Positions 24,006 through 31,517 of a stretch of DNA of 43,424 nt are shown here, piece after piece; positions within the stretch are counted from its first letter, which is position 1; each line of letters starts with the position of its first letter. The notes under the pieces were generated by a model, which saw only the letters and a program-made list of their open reading frames with translations, was not told the origin of the DNA and did no database searches. This stretch comes from JAAFHS01 sp046049665 (GTDB lineage Bacteria; Pseudomonadota; Alphaproteobacteria; Rhodobacterales; Rhodobacteraceae), in NCBI GenBank assembly GCA_046049665.1, contig JBJOQW010000064.1:1-43424 (forward strand). Direction: 5' to 3'. Position numbers and translations under genes: made by a program.

Positions 24006-25439
24006 TCAGCAGGCCCGCCGCCCGGCGCTGGACGCCAGCGGAAACACCTTCGCCGGATTCAGCAGCCAGCCCGGATCGAACACATCCTTAACCTGCATCT
24101 GCGCCTCCAGATCATCCGGCGCATATTGCACGCCCATCAGGTCGCGCTTTTCCACCCCAACCCCGTGCTCGCCCGTCAGGCAGCCCCCCACCTCGACGCA
24201 CAGCTTCAGGATTTCCGCCCCCAGGGCCTCGCATTTTTCCAGATCGCCCGGCTTGTTTGCGTCAAACATGATCAACGGGTGCATGTTGCCATCGCCCGCA
24301 TGGAACACATTCGCCACGCCCAGCCCATACTCCGCCCCCAGCTCCGCAATCCGCCGCAAGACGAACGACAATTCCGTCACCGGGATTGTCCCATCCAGAC
24401 ACATGTAATCTGCCACACGCCCAATCGCCGAAAACGCCGATTTGCGCCCCAGCCAGATGCGCCCTGCCTCTTCGGCTGACCGGCTTTCGCGCATTTCCAC
24501 CGGATTATGCCGCGCCGCAATTGCCTTGATCCGCGTCAGTTGTTCATCAATCTCTGCCGCTGACCCCTCCACCTCAACAATCAGCAAGGCCTCGCAGTCC
24601 GGATAGCCCGCCTTGGCATATTCCTCGCAGACCCGGATGCAGGGCCGGTCCATGAATTCAATCGCTACTGGCAGAATACCCGCCTTGATGATGTCCGAAA
24701 CACAGGCCCCCGCCACCTCGTTCGCATCAAACCCCAGCAGAATCGGCCGCGCCCCTTCTGGCTTGGGCAGGATGCGCAAGGTGGCTTCGGTGACTACGCC
24801 CAACTGCCCTTCCGATCCGCAGATGATGCCCAGCAAATCCAGGCCCGGTGCATCCAGATGCCCGCCGCCCACCTGCACCACAGAACCATCCATCAGCACG
24901 ATCGTCACACCCAGCAGGTTGTTCGTTGTCACGCCGTATTTCAGGCAATGCGCCCCGCCGCTGTTCATGGCGATATTGCCTGCAATGGCGCAGGCCAGCT
25001 GGCTTGACGGGTCCGGCGCATAGAACCAGCCATCTGCCTCAACCGCGCCTGTCACGCTCAGGTTCGTGCGGCCCGTCTGCACCCGGATTAGCCGGTTGTC
25101 GTAATCCGTTTCCAGCACCGCATTCATCCGGCTGATGCCCAGCACCACGCAATCTGCCGTCGGCATTGCCCCACCGGCAAGGCTGGTGCCCGATCCGCGC
25201 GGCACCACGGGCACGCCAAGCGCGTGGCACAGGCGCAGCACGGCGGCCACTTCCTCGGTGGTGCGCGGCAGAACCACGGCCATCGGCGTGCAGCGATAGG
25301 CCGCCAGCCCATCACATTCATAGGCGCGGGTTTCACGCACATCGTCGATGACGGCATCATCAGGCAAAACCGCCCGCAACCCTGCCACGATACGCGCCTT
25401 TGCCGATAGAACATCGGGGTTCGGTCTGGGCATTTCCAT
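24006..25439 (-). CDS. glcD: Glycolate oxidase catalytic subunit GlcD
   Basis: FAD-dependent 2-hydroxyacid oxidase subunit of 477 aa: PCMH flavin domain (VVLPRTTEEVAAVLRLCHALGVPVVPRGSGTSLAGGA around residues 52-85), substrate domain, and the C-terminal CLTGEHGVGVEKRDLM motif (about 435-450). It oxidises glycolate, and possibly D-lactate, to glyoxylate. The ATG at 25439 is preferred because GGGAGG lies six bases upstream; a longer start at 25466 would overlap the proposed operator. It leads glcDEF and has its own predicted promoter, with an ATTGGT/ACCAAT inverted repeat over the -10, so expression is probably repressor-controlled. The TRAP permease dctM lies 197 bp upstream on the same strand. 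Confidence 0.95.
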   Translation of the reverse strand: MEMPRPNPDVLSAKARIVAGLRAVLPDDAVIDDVRETRAYECDGLAAYRCTPMAVVLPRTTEEVAAVLRLCHALGVPVVPRGSGTSLAGGAMPTADCVVLGISRMNAVLETDYDNRLIRVQTGRTNLSVTGAVEADGWFYAPDPSSQLACAIAGNIAMNSGGAHCLKYGVTTNNLLGVTIVLMDGSVVQVGGGHLDAPGLDLLGIICGSEGQLGVVTEATLRILPKPEGARPILLGFDANEVAGACVSDIIKAGILPVAIEFMDRPCIRVCEEYAKAGYPDCEALLIVEVEGSAAEIDEQLTRIKAIAARHNPVEMRESRSAEEAGRIWLGRKSAFSAIGRVADYMCLDGTIPVTELSFVLRRIAELGAEYGLGVANVFHAGDGNMHPLIMFDANKPGDLEKCEALGAEILKLCVEVGGCLTGEHGVGVEKRDLMGVQYAPDDLEAQMQVKDVFDPGWLLNPAKVFPLASSAGRRAC

Positions 25440-25454
25440 GGCGGCCTCCCTTTG

Positions 25455-25492
25455 ATTGGTAAACAATTATAACCAATTTACCCAGAAAGCAA
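25455..25492 (-). promoter_or_regulatory. Predicted glcD promoter with overlapping operator
   Basis: On the minus strand a perfect TATAAT -10 (25471-25466) follows a TTGCTT -35 (25492-25487) by 15 bases, a little short of the usual 17. ATTGGT (25455-25460) and ACCAAT (25472-25477) form an inverted repeat with an 11-bp spacer that brackets the -10. TGGT/ACCA half-sites suit GntR/FadR-family regulators such as GlcC or PdhR, but no regulator gene lies nearby. Confidence 0.55.
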
Positions 25493-25636
25493 GCGAAAGA
25501 TGGCCCGGCGGGCCGCACAGGGCAGCAGCAATGCCGCAGCATCACAGCAAAACGGCCAGAGCATCTGCCCCGGCCGCATGTTGCTGTCGCGCTCTGGTGC
25601 TGGCCGTGGTGGTGGCCGTGGCCGTGCCCTGCCGTG

Positions 25637-26959
25637 CTACATGCCCAGCAAACGGGGCAAGGCCAGGGTAATTTCCGGGATATAGGTAATCAGCATCAGG
25701 AAGGTCAGCATGGTCACCAGCCACGGCCATGTTGCCCGCGTGACCTCGGTCAGGCCCAGCCGTGACAGCGACGATGCAACATACAGGTTAAGGCCCACTG
25801 GCGGTGTACACAGGCCAATCTCCATGTTGACCACCAGCATGATCCCGAAATGGACCGGGTCCACCCCCAAGGCCACGGCTACGGGGTACAGGATCGGCGC
25901 CATGATCAGCACAATGGCCGACGGCTCCATCACCATGCCGATGATCAGCAGCATCACATTGACAATCAGCAGAAAACCGATCTTGCCAAGACCCAGATCC
26001 ACAATCCACGCCGACAGCGCCTGCGGGATCTGTTCAGATGTCAGGATAAAGGCAAACATCACGGCATTGGTGATGATGTACAGCAGCATCGCCGACATAG
26101 CTGCCGAATTCAGCAGCACCTTCGGCACATCGCGCAGTTTGATATCCTTGTAGACATAGACAGCCACGACAAAGGCATAAATCGCACTGACGGCCGCTGC
26201 CTCGGTCGGGGTGAAGATGCCGCCGTAAATGCCACCCATGATGATGACAATCAGCATCAGCCCCCAGACACTTTCACGAAAGGCCTTCCAGCGGTCAATC
26301 ATCGGCGCGCGGGGCAGACGCGGGTAATTGTGCTTCCATGCGCGGTACGTCGTGGTTCCCGCCAGCATCATCGCCAGCATCAGCCCCGGCACCACCCCTG
26401 CAATGAACAGATCCCCGATTGATGCCGACAGGACCGGTTCGCCATCCGGGCCCTGCACCACCATCCCACTGGTGGCAACGGCATACATCACCATGACAAT
26501 GGACGGCGGGATCAGAATGCCAAGCCCCCCCGCGCTGGTAATCGTGCCCACACCAAACTGCGGCGGGTAGCCCTGTTTGACCATGGCCGGCAGCATGATA
26601 GACCCAATCGCCATGACCGTTGCCGGCGACGACCCCGAAATGGCGGCAAACAGCGCGCATGACAGCACCGCCGCAAGGCCAAGCCCACCATACCAATGCC
26701 CCACCATGCTTGACGCAAACCGGATCATCCGTTTGGCAACACCGCCATGCGTCAGGAAGTTGCCCGCCAGAATAAAGAACGGAATCGCCATGATTTCGAA
26801 CTTTTCAATGCCGGTGAACAGCTTCAGCGCTATGGCATCCAGCGGCACGTCCGACAGCGCAAACAGAAAGGAGAATACCGTCAGCCCCAGTGCAATCGAC
26901 ACGGGCATCCCGGTAATCAGCAGCAGCGCAAGGATCACAAAAATCAGAACGGCGGTCAT
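25637..26959 (-). CDS. dctM: TRAP C4-dicarboxylate transporter large permease DctM
   Basis: The main translocation subunit of a tripartite ATP-independent transporter, 440 aa, with about twelve hydrophobic helices and the DctM family segments (FFILAGNFLTHGGVAKRMIRFA, AISGSSPATVMAIGSIM, GTITSAGGLGILIPPSI, GIFTPTEAAAVSAIYA). It drives C4-dicarboxylate uptake with the sodium or proton gradient. The ATG at 26959 overlaps the dctQ stop as ATGA. The gap to glcD contains GC-rich inverted repeats (for example CCAGAGC 25556-25562 with GCTCTGG 25591-25597) that may end the dct transcript. Confidence 0.96.
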   Translation of the reverse strand: MTAVLIFVILALLLITGMPVSIALGLTVFSFLFALSDVPLDAIALKLFTGIEKFEIMAIPFFILAGNFLTHGGVAKRMIRFASSMVGHWYGGLGLAAVLSCALFAAISGSSPATVMAIGSIMLPAMVKQGYPPQFGVGTITSAGGLGILIPPSIVMVMYAVATSGMVVQGPDGEPVLSASIGDLFIAGVVPGLMLAMMLAGTTTYRAWKHNYPRLPRAPMIDRWKAFRESVWGLMLIVIIMGGIYGGIFTPTEAAAVSAIYAFVVAVYVYKDIKLRDVPKVLLNSAAMSAMLLYIITNAVMFAFILTSEQIPQALSAWIVDLGLGKIGFLLIVNVMLLIIGMVMEPSAIVLIMAPILYPVAVALGVDPVHFGIMLVVNMEIGLCTPPVGLNLYVASSLSRLGLTEVTRATWPWLVTMLTFLMLITYIPEITLALPRLLGM

Positions 26960-27585
26960 GGCTGCGCCCCTTTGGCGCTTGCAGCGTCTGCATCGTCCAG
27001 ACCATCGACAGCGCCATGATCGTGATGCGCGACCTCACCTGTTGTCAGAAACAGATGCAGCGCCTGCAAGAAACGAAAACACATCAGCGCCGACCCAAGC
27101 GGCACGGCAAGGTAGATGATCCACATGCTGATCTCGAGATCGGGTGACGTCTGTCCACCGGCGCGCACGTGCAGCACGAAATCCGTGCCGATCCATGTCA
27201 GGATCGCGGTAAAGATCACCCCACCGGACATGGCGATGGTCGTGATCGCCCTGCTTGCAGCGCCTTCCAGGCGTTCAGACAAAATGTCAACGCCCACATG
27301 AATGCCTGTCCGCACGCCATAAGCTGCGCCAAACTTGGCCATCCAGACGAAAAGGTAAATGCAGGCCTCTTGTGCCCATGTCATCTTCAGACTGTTGATG
27401 GTCTTGAAGACAGACCGCGCGAAACCCGCCAGGGCCTCCATCTCGCCCGTGCGGGCAAATCCGACCAGATCGGCGGCAAAGCCGATCGCAAAGCGATGTG
27501 TGACCGACAGGAAAATCAGAAGTGTCGCCACCGCAATCAGCGTGGCGATCATGATTTCCTCAACCCGGTCCAGCAGGCGCAGCAT
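26956..27585 (-). CDS. dctQ: TRAP transporter small permease DctQ
   Basis: Small membrane subunit of 209 aa with four hydrophobic segments (residues about 9-31, 75-98, 118-139 and 158-180). The core has WAQEACIYLFVWMAKFGAAYGVRTGIHVGVDIL, typical of DctQ. It pairs with DctM to form the translocator. The ATG at 27585 is chosen because GAGG lies six bases upstream; an earlier in-frame start at 27606 adds a non-conserved stretch. It is separated from dctP by 77 bp with a hairpin, and translationally coupled to dctM. Confidence 0.94.
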   Translation of the reverse strand: MLRLLDRVEEIMIATLIAVATLLIFLSVTHRFAIGFAADLVGFARTGEMEALAGFARSVFKTINSLKMTWAQEACIYLFVWMAKFGAAYGVRTGIHVGVDILSERLEGAASRAITTIAMSGGVIFTAILTWIGTDFVLHVRAGGQTSPDLEISMWIIYLAVPLGSALMCFRFLQALHLFLTTGEVAHHDHGAVDGLDDADAASAKGAQP

Positions 27586-27620
27586 GGCACACCTCGGGGT
27601 TGGCAAAAATGGATGGGGTG

Positions 27621-27646
27621 GGGGGCGGCCTGTACGACCATCCCCC
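27621..27646 (-). promoter_or_regulatory. Hairpin between dctP and dctQ
   Basis: GGGGG (27621-27625) pairs with CCCCC (27642-27646), and GGCC (27627-27630) pairs with GACC (27636-27639, one G-U) around TGTAC. In the direction of transcription a TTTTT follows about 15 bases later. Such a hairpin could protect dctP mRNA and reduce read-through, giving more binding protein than permease. Confidence 0.5.
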
Positions 27647-27662
27647 GCGGCACTTTCAGGCC

Positions 27663-28673
27663 CTATTCGGCGATTGCTGCCTTGACGGCCGCAATCGTTT
27701 CGGCACCGATCCGCTCGGCCATTTCATCATGCACCGGGGCCAGCGCCTCGATCCAGATCGCACGCTCTTCTGCGGTCAGCTCGTGAAACTCGGTCGTGCC
27801 CGCGGCAATCATCGCCGCCAGTGCCTGATCGTTTTCATCCTTGGCAATTGTGTTGGCATAGTCTGTTGCCTCGGCCATTGCCTTTTCCAGGCCTTCGCGC
27901 ACGGCAGGATCAAGCCCATCCCAGAACTGCTTGTTCACAATCACCGCATAGCCCAGGTAGCCGTGATTTGACACCGTCGCATGTGTCTGCACTTCGTTCA
28001 TCTTCTGCGTGTACATGTTTGACGGCGGGTTTTCCGTGCCGTCCACAACACCCGTCTGCAAGGCCTGATACACCTCGGAAAACGCCATGACCTGCGGCAC
28101 AGCCCCCAGCGTATTCATGTAGGCCTCGATCACCTTGGAGGACTGGATGCGCATTTTCAGACCCAGAAAATCATCCGGCGCCCGCAGCGGGCTGTTGGCT
28201 GACATGATCTTGAAACCATTGTCCCAATAGCCCAAGCCCGTAATGCCTTTGTCATCCAGTTTGTCCAGCAGCATCTGGCCCACTTCACCCTGCGTGACTT
28301 TGCGCAGCGCGTCATAATCTGCAAAGATGAACGGCAGGTCGAAGACTTCAAAATCCTGCACCCCCAACGGGCCGAACTTGGCCAGCGACGGCGCGAGCAT
28401 CTGCACCGCACCCAGTTGCAGCGCCTCCATCTCTTCCTTGTCCTTGTACAGCTGGCTGTTGGGGTACACCTCAACATCCACCGCGCCATTCGTGTAAAGC
28501 TCGGCCAATTCTTCAAACTTGGTGGCCGCCTTGCCCTTGGGCGTGTCAGGTGCCACCACATGGCTGAACTTGATGATGATCCTGTCCTGCGCAACGGCCG
28601 GGGCAATTGCGGCAAAGGACAGTGCCATGGCGGTTGCGCCTGCAAGGGCGGCAAGGCTGCGACGGGTCAGCAT
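27663..28673 (-). CDS. dctP: TRAP transporter C4-dicarboxylate-binding protein DctP
   Basis: Periplasmic solute-binding protein of 336 aa with a signal peptide (LTRRSLAALAGATAMALSFAAIAPAVAQ; the twin Arg is probably incidental), then the DctP signature FSHVVAPDTPKGKAA. The ligand-binding region GLKMRIQSSKVIEAYMNTLGA contains the conserved Arg that clamps a carboxylate, and ALQTGVVDGTENPPSNMY follows. It closely resembles what I know of the Rhodobacter capsulatus DctP for malate, succinate and fumarate. GGAGGAG precedes the ATG. First gene of dctPQM and divergent from dctSR, as in R. capsulatus. Confidence 0.96.
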   Translation of the reverse strand: MLTRRSLAALAGATAMALSFAAIAPAVAQDRIIIKFSHVVAPDTPKGKAATKFEELAELYTNGAVDVEVYPNSQLYKDKEEMEALQLGAVQMLAPSLAKFGPLGVQDFEVFDLPFIFADYDALRKVTQGEVGQMLLDKLDDKGITGLGYWDNGFKIMSANSPLRAPDDFLGLKMRIQSSKVIEAYMNTLGAVPQVMAFSEVYQALQTGVVDGTENPPSNMYTQKMNEVQTHATVSNHGYLGYAVIVNKQFWDGLDPAVREGLEKAMAEATDYANTIAKDENDQALAAMIAAGTTEFHELTAEERAIWIEALAPVHDEMAERIGAETIAAVKAAIAE

Positions 28674-28761
28674 GTTTATCTCCTCCGGTTATCCGCCCTC
28701 CTCGGCGGGATGCGCACCTTTTGCATGAACGCTGACAAGCCCGCTATTGTGGCTTTCCGCA
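28674..28761. promoter_or_regulatory. Divergent dctP/dctS control region
   Basis: This short gap must hold the promoters for both directions and presumably the DctR site. For dctS, TTGCAT (28721-28726) and TATTGT (28745-28750) with an 18-base spacer are a possible promoter. It would place the transcript start near 28757, almost at the first ATG, which hints that dctS may start further downstream. No clear DctR palindrome was found. Confidence 0.4.
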
Positions 28762-30864
28762 ATGGACAAGCCCGCCCCCCGGTGCAAAACATCAGATGTG
28801 TTCATCGGGGAGGGTGCGCACACGCAAGATCAGAACGCCAGCACGCCTGCACCCGCAACCAGCAGGCAAAGCCCGGAGATCGGGCTGACCGAAAGCCTCA
28901 TGGCTTCGCGGCGCTGGGATCTGTTGTCCATCATCCCCTTGGTGGCGATTGTCGCGCTGGTCGCGCTGGTGGCCGCATTGGTCTGGATCGTGTCCCGCAC
29001 CGATGGCGAAAATGCGCGCGCCAAACTGGCAACAGATGCGCTTTGGGTCGAACAGACCCTGCGCTTTCAACTGGCCGTTGATGAAGACATGCTTGTGCGG
29101 CTTGCGCTCGATCAGGCCAGCGGCACTGACATGCAAACCCTGCAGGCCCGCGCAAGGCTGCACATCGCCGCCAATCCCGAAACGCTGGCCGTTCAATGGT
29201 TTGACAGACAGGGAAGGCTGGTTGCCTCGGTGCCCGATGGCATGCAGGCCTCTGTCACGCCCCTGGTGGATACCCTGCTGCAATCAACGGCCACCACATC
29301 ACGCCCCGTCTATGGCAGGGCCGATGCAGGTGTCGTACCCATGGCTTTGCGCCGGTCTGGCGGCGATGGCGGGGTTGTTGTGGCCACAATCGCCCTGCCC
29401 CTGATGCTTGACCGGCATATCCCCTGGTGGATTGCCGAACAGTATGCCGTGCGGATCGCCGATGCCTCGGCCCCCATAGCCGAACGGGCCCGCCGTCCGG
29501 TCGCCGATGGTGCGCCGTTTCACGCCATCAGCTTTGATCCGCCGCTTGCCGGTACCACCTTGCTGATCACGGCCTATGACCGCCCGGCCACCTTTGGCAA
29601 CACCGCCCTGCTGGGCGCGATTGTGGGCCTTGCTGCCTTTGCCGTCTGCGCCTTGCTTGTGGTGCAACGCAACGCCCTGCACCGCCGCCGCGCCGAAGAC
29701 AGATTGCGTGCGGAAATGGCCTTTCGCCGCTCGATGGAAGAAAGCCTGACTGTGGGCCTGCGCGCCAAGGATCACGCGGGGCGCATTCTGTATGTCAACG
29801 CCGCCTTCTGCAAACTGGTCGGCATGTCCCCGGCTGATCTGATCGGACGGGTGCCGCCAATGCCCTACTGGTCGCCCGAGGCCATGGACGACACACTTGC
29901 CCGGCAGGCACAGCTGTCCAACGGGCCAGCCGTTCCGCAAAGCTTTGAATCGCGCTTCCGCCATGCCGATGGCACCGAAATCGAGGTGCAGGTCTATGAG
30001 GCCCCCCTGATTGATGCAGCAGGCCGCCACCATGGCTGGATGGGGTCAGTCATCAACATGACCGAGGCCAACCGCGCCGCCCGCAATGCACGCGCCCAGC
30101 AGGAAAACCTGGCCCGCACCGGACGGCTGGTGACCATGGGTGAGATGGCATCGACACTTGCGCACGAACTGAACCAACCGCTGGGCGCCATAGCATCTTA
30201 TGCGGCGGGTGGGCTGAACCTGATTGATGCGGGGCAATCCTCGGCGCCCATGCTGCGCTCTGGCCTTGAAAAGCTGTCAGAACAGGCACGGCGCGCAGGG
30301 CTGATCATCCGGCGCATTCAGGATTTCGTCAAGAAACGCGAACCGCGACTGGAACCCGTCAATCTGGCCGAGGTCGCTGCCGATGCCATGGGTCTGATGG
30401 CCGCCGAAGCCCGCACATTGCGGGCAAGGCTGGTGATTGCGCCTTTCGCGCCGGGCCTGCGGGCTGTTCTTGCCGATCGCATTCTGATCGAACAGGTCAT
30501 GGTCAACCTGATCCGCAATGGCATGGAGGCGATGGCCGAAGGGCCAAGCAGCGGAAATGCCCTGACCGTGCGCATCACAGCCGAAGCAACGGGGCTGTGC
30601 CTTGACATCATTGATCAGGGGCCGGGCATTTCTGACAAGGTGGAAGAACGGCTGTTCGATGCCTTTACCAGTACCAAGCCACAGGGCATGGGCATGGGCC
30701 TGAACATCTGCCGGTCCATCGTCGAAATCCTGCATGGCAGCCTGTCCCATGGCCCGGCACCCGGGGGCGGCACCATCTTTTCCGTGCGCCTGCCCTATGC
30801 AGAAGCAACAGTGGAGGCGGAACTGGCCGAACAGCCTGCCCTGACAGTAGAGATTGCACCATGA
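28762..30864 (+). CDS. dctS: C4-dicarboxylate sensor histidine kinase DctS
   Basis: Membrane sensor of 700 aa: first transmembrane helix (about residues 55-78), a periplasmic sensing domain of about 200 residues, second helix (about 285-307), a PAS domain (about 325-450, YVNAAFCKLVGMSPADLIGR), then HisKA with the phospho-His in LAHELNQPLGAIASYA and an HATPase with NLIRNGMEAMAE, DQGPGIS and GMGMGLNICRSIVE. This DctS layout with a PAS after the second helix matches R. capsulatus. The start is uncertain: TTG 28747, ATG 28762, GTG 28798 and ATG 28900 are in frame, and only the last removes the long polar N-terminal tail. Its stop overlaps dctR as ATGA. Confidence 0.92.
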   Translation: MDKPAPRCKTSDVFIGEGAHTQDQNASTPAPATSRQSPEIGLTESLMASRRWDLLSIIPLVAIVALVALVAALVWIVSRTDGENARAKLATDALWVEQTLRFQLAVDEDMLVRLALDQASGTDMQTLQARARLHIAANPETLAVQWFDRQGRLVASVPDGMQASVTPLVDTLLQSTATTSRPVYGRADAGVVPMALRRSGGDGGVVVATIALPLMLDRHIPWWIAEQYAVRIADASAPIAERARRPVADGAPFHAISFDPPLAGTTLLITAYDRPATFGNTALLGAIVGLAAFAVCALLVVQRNALHRRRAEDRLRAEMAFRRSMEESLTVGLRAKDHAGRILYVNAAFCKLVGMSPADLIGRVPPMPYWSPEAMDDTLARQAQLSNGPAVPQSFESRFRHADGTEIEVQVYEAPLIDAAGRHHGWMGSVINMTEANRAARNARAQQENLARTGRLVTMGEMASTLAHELNQPLGAIASYAAGGLNLIDAGQSSAPMLRSGLEKLSEQARRAGLIIRRIQDFVKKREPRLEPVNLAEVAADAMGLMAAEARTLRARLVIAPFAPGLRAVLADRILIEQVMVNLIRNGMEAMAEGPSSGNALTVRITAEATGLCLDIIDQGPGISDKVEERLFDAFTSTKPQGMGMGLNICRSIVEILHGSLSHGPAPGGGTIFSVRLPYAEATVEAELAEQPALTVEIAP

Positions 30865-31490
30865 CCGCGGCACCGACCACCCTTGAAGTGCATATCGTCG
30901 ATGATGAAGATGCCCTGCGCGACGGTCTGGCCTTTCTGTTTGCAACGCGGGGCATTGCAACCCGCCTTTGGCCATCGGGCGAGGCTTTTCTGGCGGCCTG
31001 GCCGCAGGCCGGTTGCGGCTGCATCATCCTTGATGTGCGCATGGAAGGAATGTCGGGCCCGCAGGTGCTGGACGCCCTGTTGCAGATCGAAGGTGCATCG
31101 GCCCATCTGCCACCCGTTATCTTTCTGACTGGCCACGCCGATGTGCCGCTGGCCGTGCAAAGCCTGAAGAACGGCGCTTTCGATTTTCTGGAAAAACCGT
31201 TCAATGACAATCAGATCGTTGATCTGGCCCAAAGCGCAATGATCCTTCATCAAGGCCGCACCCTTGAAAGCGATAGCCGTGCCGCCATTGCCACACGGTT
31301 TGCAACCTTGTCCGCGCGTGAACTTGCCGTGATGGATCTTATCCTGGCAGGCCGCCTGAACAAACAGATCGCAGATCAGTTGAACATCGCCATCCGCACG
31401 GTCGAGGTGCACCGCTCACGCGTGCTGCAAAAGACCGGCGCGCGCAATTCGGTTGAACTTGCACAGCTGCGCGCACGCCTGACCCAGTGA
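30861..31490 (+). CDS. dctR: C4-dicarboxylate response regulator DctR (FixJ family)
   Basis: Transcription activator of 209 aa. The receiver domain (residues 8-125) has the acidic pair DDE, the phospho-acceptor Asp in IILDVRMEGMSGP, the Thr in FLTGHADVPLAV and the Lys in LEKPF. A LuxR/FixJ-type helix-turn-helix follows (about 145-205, LSARELAVMDLILAGRLNKQIADQLNIAIRTVEVHRSRVLQKTG). It is phosphorylated by DctS and expected to activate the divergent dctPQM. Its end converges on the MoxR-operon tail with 27 bp between and no obvious terminator. Confidence 0.94.
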   Translation: MTAAPTTLEVHIVDDEDALRDGLAFLFATRGIATRLWPSGEAFLAAWPQAGCGCIILDVRMEGMSGPQVLDALLQIEGASAHLPPVIFLTGHADVPLAVQSLKNGAFDFLEKPFNDNQIVDLAQSAMILHQGRTLESDSRAAIATRFATLSARELAVMDLILAGRLNKQIADQLNIAIRTVEVHRSRVLQKTGARNSVELAQLRARLTQ

Positions 31491-31517
31491 CAATCCGCCC
31501 CAGCCCCGGCAGGAACC

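Noticed and set aside
25600..25627. Short direct repeats TGGCCGTGG near the end of dctM as a CRISPR or tandem array
   Set aside because: Only two or three near-copies of nine bases with no uniform spacers; low-complexity GC drift.
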